Source of the DNA: Parabacteroides distasonis | Lineage (GTDB): Bacteria; Bacteroidota; Bacteroidia; Bacteroidales; Tannerellaceae | DNA: 64,000 bases | Direction of reading: 5' to 3' | NCBI GenBank assembly: GCA_021531385.1 | Contig: JAFBIR010000014.1 | Span: 17,596-81,595, forward strand | Shown: positions 8,234 through 15,139 of the stretch, piece after piece | Position numbering within the stretch: position 1 is the stretch's first letter | Layout of the letters: every line of letters starts with the position of its first letter | Translations under genes and position numbers: made by a program | Notes under the pieces: model-generated | The model's input: the letters and a program-made list of their open reading frames with translations, nothing else | The model's database searches: none | Told to the model about the DNA's origin: nothing

Positions 8234-9256
8234 ATGAAACATCAATGGGCCATTTTTACTATTCATTTCGGCATTTCCTCCCAAAAAGAGCTGTTTTTGA
8301 GAGAGACAGACGGCACTTCCGTGCTTGACAATGCGCAGGCGCATTTTGGCAGTTATTTCGGGGGAAGCCAGCTCACACTCTACAAGACCAAAGAGAGCGG
8401 CGAGGTGACGCCCTATCCCAACGACATCTTGCGCAAGGAGGGGGACATCATCCTGCTGAGAGTGAACAACGTGCAGTATAAAAAACTGGTGAAACGGTGT
8501 GAAAACGCCTTGGGCGGGGTGCCGCGCTATGCCGAGGTGCAGGCGGAATCAAATCCCTTTAGCTACGTCGTCATCGACAATCGTCCAGGCTGTTGCCTCA
8601 TGGCCATCGAGCTATCGGCTACCTGGGGCAGCCGTAGCGAGCCGGTGCGCAACCTGTTGCAGGAGTGCTTGGGCCGCAGCATCCTGAACGACTATGGGCT
8701 GGAGATGCTGGTCAATGCCAAGATGCACCCTACCAAGTTTTGGGAGTTCGTGCATCATCAGGTGCATAACAATGGTGACCGCATCAATGGCTATATCATT
8801 GAAGTGCTCAACAAAAAGCGGGTCGCCCCGCGCGAGGAGGAGTCGGGCGTGAAGCCACGAGGCCTGATGAAAAGTGTGTCAGACTTTGTGGAACACTCCA
8901 ACCTCTTGAAGGCGAGCATGACCTTACAGGCCGATGGAGGGATGATTCCCGAGAAGAGCAAGGCGCAGGAAGACTGGGCCAACATCGTGCAGCTCTGCTC
9001 CTCAAGCTACTATAACCTGGCGGTGAAGTTTGAGCGTATGGGCTTGTATCGCAGTGATCAGGAGGTGATGGCACTCTTCCCGTTGGCCGACGAGGCTATT
9101 GAGCACTTCATTCAAGGCTGCAAAACGTTCTCTGAACAGGAGGCCGCTGGCGAGTATGCCTTGGTCAGTTGGCTTGATTTTGTCAGAAAGGAAATAAAAG
9201 ACTATAACGATGCGAAGCAGACTCCAAAGAAACCAGAAAGAAAGCGTAGGCAATGA
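8234..9256 (+). CDS. Hypothetical protein, first gene of a two-gene unit in module A
   Basis: 340 residues that I do not recognise. It is soluble (no signal peptide or membrane segment) with an N-terminal alpha/beta part (WAIFTIHFGISSQKELFLRE; later PYPNDILRKEGDIILLRVNN), a central helical part and a lysine/arginine-rich C-terminal tail (KPERKRRQ) that could touch nucleic acid. It has its own promoter 26 bases upstream. The next gene starts inside its last 47 bases or 19 bases after its stop, so the two form one transcript. It is divergent from the primase/DUF3987 genes, the same place that the unknown genes at 60920-62517 hold in module B. A role in control of the module or in defence is possible but unproven. 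Confidence 0.75.
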   Translation: MKHQWAIFTIHFGISSQKELFLRETDGTSVLDNAQAHFGSYFGGSQLTLYKTKESGEVTPYPNDILRKEGDIILLRVNNVQYKKLVKRCENALGGVPRYAEVQAESNPFSYVVIDNRPGCCLMAIELSATWGSRSEPVRNLLQECLGRSILNDYGLEMLVNAKMHPTKFWEFVHHQVHNNGDRINGYIIEVLNKKRVAPREEESGVKPRGLMKSVSDFVEHSNLLKASMTLQADGGMIPEKSKAQEDWANIVQLCSSSYYNLAVKFERMGLYRSDQEVMALFPLADEAIEHFIQGCKTFSEQEAAGEYALVSWLDFVRKEIKDYNDAKQTPKKPERKRRQ

Positions 9257-10178
9257 GTTCGAGGCGCATCCCCTGATGCAGATGTGTCAGTGGGCCATGA
9301 AACGCCAGGAGGTCAAGATGCTCTCGCTGCGCTTGTCGCCCGAGGAGGTGTTTTGCGAGGCCGCGGGTGTCATTGACCGGATTGTGGCCAGTCCGAAGGA
9401 GGTGGACACGCTGCTCCACGCGCTTTGGGACACATTGCTGAGCGACTATCTCGACCTGACCGACGGCGCCACGCCAGCTGATGCCGAGCGGGCTGCCGCA
9501 TGCGTCTATTATGCCGCGATAGCCGCACTGATCTATTGCAGCTATGCGGGCTATAAATATGGCATCGTGCGGAAATTGATGGCCGATGTGCACAGCCGCT
9601 ATGCCGACTGGCGAGAGTTGGAGCCGCAGCTGTTTCCCTGCGTTGAGCGATACGGCCCATCGCTGGGGCAGTGGATGGATCGCTATCTGGAGAGCGACAG
9701 CTACCTCTCCGACGCGATTGAGGAGGCCTTGAGGCCGAAACGGAAAGCGGCTCCGCAGGCTGAAGAGGAGCCAGCCTTCAAGCCGACGCGCAACACTTTT
9801 CTGCTCTGTAATGGTAGTATGGCGGTGCATGTGGAGCTGATGCTGAGCGAATTGGTCAAGGAGGGATGGATGGCGAAACAGACACAGCCAGATACCTTCT
9901 TGAAGCTCTTCAGAGGGGTGCCCAGCGGCGTGCGCCTCGTTTGGCTTGACAACGGCGGGGTGCTCAAGGAGCTCTTCCGGCAGCTCATCGAGCATGAGCG
10001 CATCGCCTACCCCAAGGGCGAGGGCTATCTGAAGATCCTCCGTTCCCATTTCGTCAATGCCGAAGGGCAAGACCTGGGAGAGTTGAAAAGCACCAAATGC
10101 CGTGACACGGCGCTGCCCCTCATCCAACGCTGCCTCGACCTCTTTGAGCTTGAGGTACAGACGGAGAGGGACGAGTAA
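9210..10178 (+). CDS. Hypothetical protein, second gene of the unit
   Basis: 322 residues from the longest frame; in-frame ATG codons at 9276 and 9297 are credible alternatives, because the first 16 codons overlap the previous gene. The N-terminal half is helical (AVIDRIVASPKEVDTLLHALW, then YYAAIAALIYCSYAGYKYG). After a charged linker near residues 170-190, the C-terminal part has the pattern FLLCNGSMAVHVELMLSEL...VWLDNGGVLKELFRQLIE, which faintly recalls the C-terminal region of RteC-like regulators of Bacteroides. I do not assign a function. It ends within the first repeat cluster of the AT-rich control region. It probably acts with the 8234 product. Confidence 0.7.
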   Translation: MRSRLQRNQKESVGNEFEAHPLMQMCQWAMKRQEVKMLSLRLSPEEVFCEAAGVIDRIVASPKEVDTLLHALWDTLLSDYLDLTDGATPADAERAAACVYYAAIAALIYCSYAGYKYGIVRKLMADVHSRYADWRELEPQLFPCVERYGPSLGQWMDRYLESDSYLSDAIEEALRPKRKAAPQAEEEPAFKPTRNTFLLCNGSMAVHVELMLSELVKEGWMAKQTQPDTFLKLFRGVPSGVRLVWLDNGGVLKELFRQLIEHERIAYPKGEGYLKILRSHFVNAEGQDLGELKSTKCRDTALPLIQRCLDLFELEVQTERDE

Positions 10179-10200
10179 CCCGGGTTACTCCGGTTACTCC
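10173..10200. repeat. GTAACC/GGTTAC repeat cluster (module A, copy b)
   Basis: GAGTAACCCGGGTTACTCC followed by GGTTACTCC: three GTTAC/GTAAC units in 28 bases, overlapping the stop of the preceding gene. Read in reverse complement it matches the cluster at 10317-10346, so b and c form inverted arms around the AT-rich core. Confidence 0.7.
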
Positions 10201-10228
10201 ATGGATTCCTTCGCATCCAGGTGTAGCG

Positions 10229-10294
10229 TGATATATAGTATATGATATAAATATATAATATTATTATATTAACATTTGTAATCATTCTTTTTTA
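10229..10294. other. AT-rich core between repeat clusters (origin-like)
   Basis: A stretch of about 65 bases composed almost only of A and T (TATATAGTATATGATATAAA and onwards), in an otherwise GC-rich module. It is bracketed by repeat clusters b and c. Easily melted DNA flanked by iteron-like repeats next to primase and helicase genes is the classic shape of a replication origin. The region holds no gene. Confidence 0.5.
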
Positions 10295-10316
10295 AGCCGG
10301 TGCGGCGGGAAGGGGG

Positions 10317-10346
10317 GGTAACCCGGGTAACCGGGGTTACTCACCC
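10317..10346. repeat. GTAACC/GGTTAC repeat cluster (module A, copy c)
   Basis: GGTAACCCGGGTAACCGGGG followed by TTACTCACC: three units spaced about nine bases apart, nearly the inverse of cluster b. The promoter-like element for the HU gene follows 85 bases later. Confidence 0.7.
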
Positions 10347-10430
10347 TCGCTGTTGGCGAAAGGGCGGAAGCCGTAGGAAACGAAGCGCTTCAAGCGGCGG
10401 GACAGGTGGCTGAGGGGGTGAAAACGGTGC

Positions 10431-10439
10431 TATCTTTGC
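10431..10439 (+). promoter_or_regulatory. -7 element (TATCTTTGC) for the HU-like gene
   Basis: A perfect TAnnTTTGC. The upstream box is poor (TGGC 20 bases before). If used, it gives a 5' leader of about 170 bases before the ATG at 10621. That leader holds GC-rich, potentially structured sequence but no recognised riboswitch. Confidence 0.55.
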
Positions 10440-10620
10440 ACCTGTCAAGCTGAGGCAACGGGGATGCGACGGGCAGCGAGGCCGGCTGCTCTTCACTCCC
10501 CACCCCGCTCAAACGGCCGATGGAACGGGCTCAGCTGACCGATCGAGCCGGCTCACGGGTAGCTGTGGGCGGCACGATGCGAAGACAGATGTTTAACCCC
10601 TTAAAACCCGTTTAAAGCTT

Positions 10621-11169
10621 ATGGCACTTAACGTACAGATGGTTCTCTCTGAGAACAAGTTGATCAATGAGAAGATGGTAGTCCCCCGCTTGGTGAACCA
10701 GCAGACGCTCGACTATGACGCCTTCTGCGACTACTTAGCGCAGGGCAGCACGGTGACCGCCGCCGATGTCTCCGCCGTGATGAAGCAGTTAGAGAAGACG
10801 ATCCCGCTCATCCTGGCGCTCAACGCCAAGATCACCGCCTCCCCCGAGGGTCTGACCTTCCGCCCGACGGTGCGTGGCTCGCTCACCCAGAGCCAGTTGA
10901 AGGCGAAGCTGGAGCAGCGCAAGGCTGATTACCTGGCCGCTGGCGACACCGAGGCGGCCGAGAAGGTCGATACCGAGCGAGAGATCACGGCCAGCGACCT
11001 GGCGACGAGCGACCTCATGGCCGCCATCGTGATCGACCTGCCGAAGAAGTGGGACACCCGCTTCCAGCAGTCCGTGGAGTTCAAGCGTGTCGCCCGGGCG
11101 ACGACCGTCCTGCCTGATACGCCGGAACCCGAGCCCGAGCCGGAGCCTGAGAACCCGGATGTGGTCTGA
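10621..11169 (+). CDS. HU-like DNA-binding protein (Bacteroidetes HU-HIG type)
   Basis: 182 residues. The first ~125 follow the Bacteroidetes HU-like pattern (LNVQMVLSENKLINEKMVVP; DYDAFCDYLAQGSTVTAADV; LILALNAKI). A charged helix (LEQRKADYLAAGDTEAAEK) and a C-terminal PE/EP repeat tail (PEPEPEPEPENPDVV) follow. These proteins resemble nucleoid-associated HU/IHF and are common beside capsule loci, where they stand upstream of a smalltalk peptide and often an amidase; the latter is absent here. It would bind or bend DNA, possibly at the repeat clusters just upstream. It is probably cotranscribed with the peptide gene at 11278, followed by a strong terminator. Confidence 0.8.
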   Translation: MALNVQMVLSENKLINEKMVVPRLVNQQTLDYDAFCDYLAQGSTVTAADVSAVMKQLEKTIPLILALNAKITASPEGLTFRPTVRGSLTQSQLKAKLEQRKADYLAAGDTEAAEKVDTEREITASDLATSDLMAAIVIDLPKKWDTRFQQSVEFKRVARATTVLPDTPEPEPEPEPENPDVV

Positions 11170-11277
11170 AAAGAAACGGACCCCTGCCTTGGCGGCTTTG
11201 CATGCGGCCGCTGGGCGGAGGCCTGCCGAAGAAAACCGCATTCAAGTAATTAACCGACTAATTTTAATCAAGTAGCT

Positions 11278-11385
11278 ATGGAACAGAAGAACAAGACAAT
11301 TTGGGCGAAAATCCTGCAGGTGCTGATCACGGTGTTGACCTCGATTGCCACCACGCTCACCACCAACGCCGCCGTCATTGGATAG
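11278..11385 (+). CDS. Smalltalk-type small membrane peptide
   Basis: 35 codons: a polar start (MEQKNKTIWAKIL) followed by a single hydrophobic segment (VLITVLTSIATTLTTNAAVI), matching the shape and position of the smalltalk protein family, which follows HU-like genes in Bacteroidales. Function is unknown. It starts 108 bases after the HU-like stop, and a terminator begins eight bases after its own stop. Size, hydrophobicity and conserved position support a real gene rather than a chance frame. Confidence 0.75.
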   Translation: MEQKNKTIWAKILQVLITVLTSIATTLTTNAAVIG

Positions 11386-11392
11386 GCCGGCC

Positions 11393-11424
11393 GCGATCCC
11401 TGGCCAGCCAGGGGTCGCCTTTTT
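11393..11424 (+). terminator. Rho-independent terminator after the HU-smalltalk unit
   Basis: An 11-base-pair GC-rich stem (GCGATCCCTGG / CCAGGGGTCGC, one G-T pair) with a four-base loop, followed by CTTTTT. It closes the module A plus-strand transcript. Confidence 0.85.
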
Positions 11425-11487
11425 GGTTTTAGGGGAGACCCCGTAACGAGGGGGAATTTGGGGTGTCAACAGAAAATGCTTCTGATT

Positions 11488-11520
11488 TTTGGTGATGTGG
11501 GAAGAAAGTTGTAACATTGC
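11488..11520 (+). promoter_or_regulatory. Promoter of the MNT/HEPN pair
   Basis: TTTG at 11488-11491, a 20-base spacer and TAACATTGC at 11512-11520 (one mismatch to TAnnTTTGC). It places the transcript start about 20 bases before the ATG at 11546 and argues against the in-frame upstream ATG at 11489. Confidence 0.6.
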
Positions 11521-11545
11521 AAACATAATACAGAGGAGAATAACG

Positions 11546-11839
11546 ATGAAGAGGGCAACTGTGTTACATAGACTGTCTTTGGTGAAAGCAAGGTTGGAGG
11601 AGTTTGGTGTGTCCTCGCTCGGGCTCTTCGGCTCTACTGCGCGTGAGGAGAATACGCCGAATAGCGATATTGATATACTGATAGATTTCGCCGAAGGCAA
11701 GGAGACATATACGAATTATCTGTCTGTCTGTGAGTTGCTTCAACAGACATTTCGACGAAATAAGCTGGATGTAATCACCAAGAAGGGGTTAAGCCCCTAT
11801 ATCGGTCAAGCTATATTGAAAGAGGCTCAATATGTCTAA
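11546..11839 (+). CDS. mntA: MNT-family nucleotidyltransferase antitoxin
   Basis: 97 residues of the minimal nucleotidyltransferase family, with the signature G29-S30-x10-D41-x-D43 (FGSTAREENTPNSDIDILI). In characterised MNT/HEPN pairs this enzyme neutralises the HEPN RNase toxin by transferring AMP groups to a tyrosine near its active site. The start at 11546 is preferred over the in-frame ATG at 11489, which lies in the promoter. The stop overlaps the toxin start by eight bases, the usual arrangement. The pair lies between module A and the main capsule operon. Confidence 0.88.
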   Translation: MKRATVLHRLSLVKARLEEFGVSSLGLFGSTAREENTPNSDIDILIDFAEGKETYTNYLSVCELLQQTFRRNKLDVITKKGLSPYIGQAILKEAQYV

Positions 11840-12176
11840 GTCATATATCCCTTATTTACAGCATATATTGGATGAGTGCCATTATATCACTTCTGTGATA
11901 ACGGATGACATGCCTATGTATGCTTTCCTTTCGGATGAAACATTAAAACGAGCTGTTACGAGAAGCCTTTCTATTATAGGAGAGGCAACGAAGAAAATAC
12001 CTGCGGATGTAAAGTATCAATGGCAAAGTATCTCATGGCGTGAGATGGCCGGAATGAGAGATAAGTTGGTGCATGACTATATGGGAGTGAATTATTTGAT
12101 TGTGTGGGATGTGGCAAAGAATATCATCCCTAAGTTGACTGACCAAATTGCGAATGTAATTTTGCTCAATAAGTGA
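11832..12176 (+). CDS. hepT: HEPN-family (HepT-like, DUF86) toxin
   Basis: 114 residues with the HEPN RNase motif R-x4-H in GMRDKLVHDYMG (residues ~74-85), followed by a tyrosine two residues after the histidine, as in HepT toxins that are adenylylated by MntA. It is expected to cleave RNA when freed. It is an all-alpha protein of normal family length and overlaps mntA by eight bases, so the two are translationally coupled. The gene is AT-rich relative to module A. After it, 77 AT-rich bases lead to the capsule operon with no clear terminator. Confidence 0.88.
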   Translation: MSKSYIPYLQHILDECHYITSVITDDMPMYAFLSDETLKRAVTRSLSIIGEATKKIPADVKYQWQSISWREMAGMRDKLVHDYMGVNYLIVWDVAKNIIPKLTDQIANVILLNK

Positions 12177-12253
12177 GGATTTAGGGTGTGGCTTATCTAC
12201 CCATTACCTTTTAACCCGTAACTACAAGAATTTAAGCATTAACATTTTAATAT

Positions 12254-13525
12254 ATGAACGAGATAAAGATTGCCGTAATCGGACTCGGTTACGTGGGCTT
12301 GCCATTGGCTCGCCTGTTCTCAACGAAGTATCAAACGGTTGGGTTTGATAGGAGTCAACGTCGTGTGGATGCCCTGATGGCTGGCCATGATTCGACACTG
12401 GAGGTGTCGGATGAGCTGCTTCAGGATGCCATCAACAACCATGGGTTCAAGTGCACGACCAAGCTGGATGAGATCAGGAATTGCAACTTTTATGTGGTGG
12501 CAGTCCCCACGCCGGTGGATGAGAACAACCGTCCGGATTTGCGCCCGCTTTGGGGGGCGAGCGAGACGGTGGGCAAGGTGATCTCGAAAGGAGACATCGT
12601 TGTCTATGAATCGACCGTCTATCCAGGCGTGACGGAGGAGGAGTGCCTTCCGGTGGTGGAGCGTTTTTCAGGTCTGAAATTCAACGAGGATTTCTATGCG
12701 GGCTACTCGCCGGAGCGCATCAATCCCGGCGACAAATTGCATACGGTGGAGAAAATCAAGAAGGTGACTTCCGGCTCTACACCGGAGATAGCGGACATCG
12801 TGGACGGTGTTTACAACTCGGTGTTGGAGAACGGAACGCACAAGGCTCCTTCCATCAAGGTGGCGGAGGCATCGAAGATTATCGAGAACAGCCAGCGTGA
12901 CGTGAACATCGCCTTCATGAACGAGTTGGCGAAGATTTTCAATGCGATGGGTATTGATACACATGACGTGATAGAGGCAGCCTCCTCAAAGTGGAACTTC
13001 ATCAAGCTGAGTCCGGGATTGGTGGGTGGCCATTGTATATCGGTGGATCCTTACTACCTGATTCAGAAGGCACAAGTATATGGCGTGCTGCCTCGCATCA
13101 TGCACTCTGCCCGTCGCCTGAACGATGGCATGGGGGAATACGTGGCGGAACAGACCATTAAGTGCATGAACAAGAAGGGGGTGCTGGTGAAGGATGCCAA
13201 GATTCTGTTGTTGGGCATTACGTTCAAGGAGAACTGCCCGGATATTCGCAACACCAAGATCGTGGACATCTACCATACGTTGGAGGAATACACGCGGGAT
13301 ATTACGGTATATGACCCCTGGGCGAATCCCGCAGAGGTGGCCCATGAATATGGCATAGCCACTGTGCAAGAGTTGCCTGCTGAGGTGCGTTATGATGCTA
13401 TCATCTTGTGTGTGGCACACAAAGAGTTCCTTTCGCTTGACGTGAAGAGCCTCGTGACGGAAGCTGGCGTGATTTACGATGTGAAGGGTATGCTCCCTCG
13501 TGATGTGGTTGATGGACGGTTGTAA
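12254..13525 (+). CDS. UDP-N-acetylhexosamine 6-dehydrogenase (WbpA/TviB-type)
   Basis: 423 residues of the UDP-glucose/GDP-mannose dehydrogenase family. The Rossmann NAD-binding motif GLGYVG is at residues 10-15, STVYPGVTEEEC and NPGDK mark the WbpA/TviB branch, and the catalytic cysteine is C261 in GGHCISVDPYY. The reaction oxidises the C6 hydroxyl of a UDP-N-acetylhexosamine to a carboxylate with two NAD+, giving an N-acetylhexosaminuronic acid donor. UDP-GlcNAc or UDP-GalNAc are both possible substrates. It is the first gene of the capsule operon, 12 bases upstream of a GT2 gene. The product would give the polysaccharide negative charge. Confidence 0.9.
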   Translation: MNEIKIAVIGLGYVGLPLARLFSTKYQTVGFDRSQRRVDALMAGHDSTLEVSDELLQDAINNHGFKCTTKLDEIRNCNFYVVAVPTPVDENNRPDLRPLWGASETVGKVISKGDIVVYESTVYPGVTEEECLPVVERFSGLKFNEDFYAGYSPERINPGDKLHTVEKIKKVTSGSTPEIADIVDGVYNSVLENGTHKAPSIKVAEASKIIENSQRDVNIAFMNELAKIFNAMGIDTHDVIEAASSKWNFIKLSPGLVGGHCISVDPYYLIQKAQVYGVLPRIMHSARRLNDGMGEYVAEQTIKCMNKKGVLVKDAKILLLGITFKENCPDIRNTKIVDIYHTLEEYTRDITVYDPWANPAEVAHEYGIATVQELPAEVRYDAIILCVAHKEFLSLDVKSLVTEAGVIYDVKGMLPRDVVDGRL

Positions 13526-13537
13526 TAGATTTGCGTT

Positions 13538-14539
13538 ATGTTATCAGTAGTGTGCCCCATTTATAATGAGGAGAGATACATGGCCAACTGTATCGAATCC
13601 ATCCTTGCGCAAGATTATCCCAAAGAAGATTTGGAGGTATTGTTTGTGGATGGAATGAGTGTGGACAAGACTCGTGAGATTGTGGCCAAGTATGCGGCTC
13701 AGTATCCTTTCATCCGATTGATAGACAATCCACACAAGATTGTGCCCTATGCCATGAATATTGGAATAAAAGCGGCTAAGGGGGATATAATCATTCGTTT
13801 GGATGCCCATGCGGAGTTCCCTCTGAACTATTTCTCTCGTTTGATTTCGGCATTAGAGGAATTTCATGCGGATAATGTGGGGGGTGTTTGTGTTACGCTT
13901 CCTGTTTCTAAAGGAAACATTCCTACAGCCATTGCTGCAGTGTTAAGCAGTAAATTTGGAATGGGAAATTCCTCATTCAGAGTGGGTACTGATAAAGTAC
14001 GACAAGTTGATACTGTTCCTTTTGGCTGTTGGCATCGAAATTTATTTGACAGAATAGGTTTCTTTGATGAGGATTTGATAAGAAATCAAGATGATGAGTT
14101 TAATGGACGAACCATTAAAAATGGGGGCAGGATCTTCTTGCTCCCTGATTTAAAAATCAAATACTATGCAAGAGATACTATATCCAAAGTCTCCAAAATG
14201 TTTTATCAGTATGGATTATTCAAACCTCTCGTCAATAAAAAATTGGGATCTCCTGCAACTGTTCGTCAGTTTTTCCCTCCGATTTTTGTTTTTGGCTTAA
14301 TCATGGGTTTAATCCTTTCACTCATGAACTCCATATTTTTTATTCCCTATGTTGGAATCGTGTTATTATACTTTTTCTTTGCGATTTGTTTCTCGCTGAA
14401 AGACAGTAGGAATATAGTTCGGGTATTGTTACAAGCCTATATATCCTTTGTTGTACATGTGAGTTATGGAGTAGGCTATATCATTGGTATTTGGAAATTG
14501 TTTTCTAAACAACCTTTTGAGGTTAAGGTAAATAGGTAG
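13538..14539 (+). CDS. Glycosyltransferase family 2 with C-terminal membrane segments (ExoA-like)
   Basis: 333 residues. The GT2 domain covers ~1-235: VVCPIYNEERYMANCIESIL, LFVDGMSVDKT, IIRLDAHAE (the DxD-like donor site) and NQDDEFNGR. Two or three hydrophobic segments follow near residues 245-320. This layout resembles ExoA-type transferases that act at the inner membrane face in exopolysaccharide assembly. It ends six bases before the initiating sugar transferase. The second half is AT-rich compared with the first half and with neighbours, a hint of mosaic origin. The sugar added is unknown. Confidence 0.88.
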   Translation: MLSVVCPIYNEERYMANCIESILAQDYPKEDLEVLFVDGMSVDKTREIVAKYAAQYPFIRLIDNPHKIVPYAMNIGIKAAKGDIIIRLDAHAEFPLNYFSRLISALEEFHADNVGGVCVTLPVSKGNIPTAIAAVLSSKFGMGNSSFRVGTDKVRQVDTVPFGCWHRNLFDRIGFFDEDLIRNQDDEFNGRTIKNGGRIFLLPDLKIKYYARDTISKVSKMFYQYGLFKPLVNKKLGSPATVRQFFPPIFVFGLIMGLILSLMNSIFFIPYVGIVLLYFFFAICFSLKDSRNIVRVLLQAYISFVVHVSYGVGYIIGIWKLFSKQPFEVKVNR

Positions 14540-14545
14540 TTAACG

Positions 14546-15136
14546 ATGAAACGATTATTTGACATTGTAGCGAGTTGTATTTGGCTGATTGTGTTGAGCC
14601 CGTTGTTGCTCGCTGTGGCGATATGGATCAAGTTAGACTCGAAGGGGCCGGTGTTTTATCGGCAGGTGCGAGTGGGCAGGTATAACAAAGACTTCCGCAT
14701 CTTCAAGTTTCGCTCTATGCGGATGGGGAGCGATAAGGGGAGCTTGGTGACCATTGGCGGGCGTGACCCCCGTGTCACTCGTTCGGGATATTTCATCCGC
14801 AAGTATAAACTGGATGAGCTGCCTCAGCTGCTGAATGTGTTGCTGGGAGACATGAGTTTGGTGGGGCCTCGGCCGGAGGTGCGCCATTATGTGAACTACT
14901 GGACGCCTGAGCAGATGCACGTGCTGGATGTGCGCCCGGGCTTGACGGATCCGGCGAGCATCAAGTTTCGGAATGAGAACGATTTGTTGGAACAGGTGGA
15001 GGATCCGGAGGCGTATTACATCAACGTGATTATGCAGGAGAAGATTAAACTCTATTTGGAGTATGTGGAGCAGGCTTCGTTTGGGTATGATTTGAAATTG
15101 TTGTTCAAGACATTGAAAGTGATTGTAGCTGAATAA
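14546..15136 (+). CDS. Initiating sugar-1-phosphate transferase (PglC/WcfS-like)
   Basis: 196 residues, the small monotopic form of the bacterial sugar transferase family without the WbaP/WcaJ N-terminal domain. It has an N-terminal hydrophobic re-entrant helix (IVASCIWLIVLSPLLLAVA), then FKFRSMR, the catalytic acidic region KLDELPQLLNVLLGDMSLVG and PRPEVR. It transfers a sugar-1-phosphate from a UDP-sugar to undecaprenyl phosphate, the first step of repeat-unit synthesis. The next genes encode an aminotransferase and a 4,6-dehydratase, so the first sugar is probably an amino-dideoxy sugar such as diNAc-bacillosamine or AAT-galactose (inference). Confidence 0.92.
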   Translation: MKRLFDIVASCIWLIVLSPLLLAVAIWIKLDSKGPVFYRQVRVGRYNKDFRIFKFRSMRMGSDKGSLVTIGGRDPRVTRSGYFIRKYKLDELPQLLNVLLGDMSLVGPRPEVRHYVNYWTPEQMHVLDVRPGLTDPASIKFRNENDLLEQVEDPEAYYINVIMQEKIKLYLEYVEQASFGYDLKLLFKTLKVIVAE

Positions 15137-15139
15137 GAT

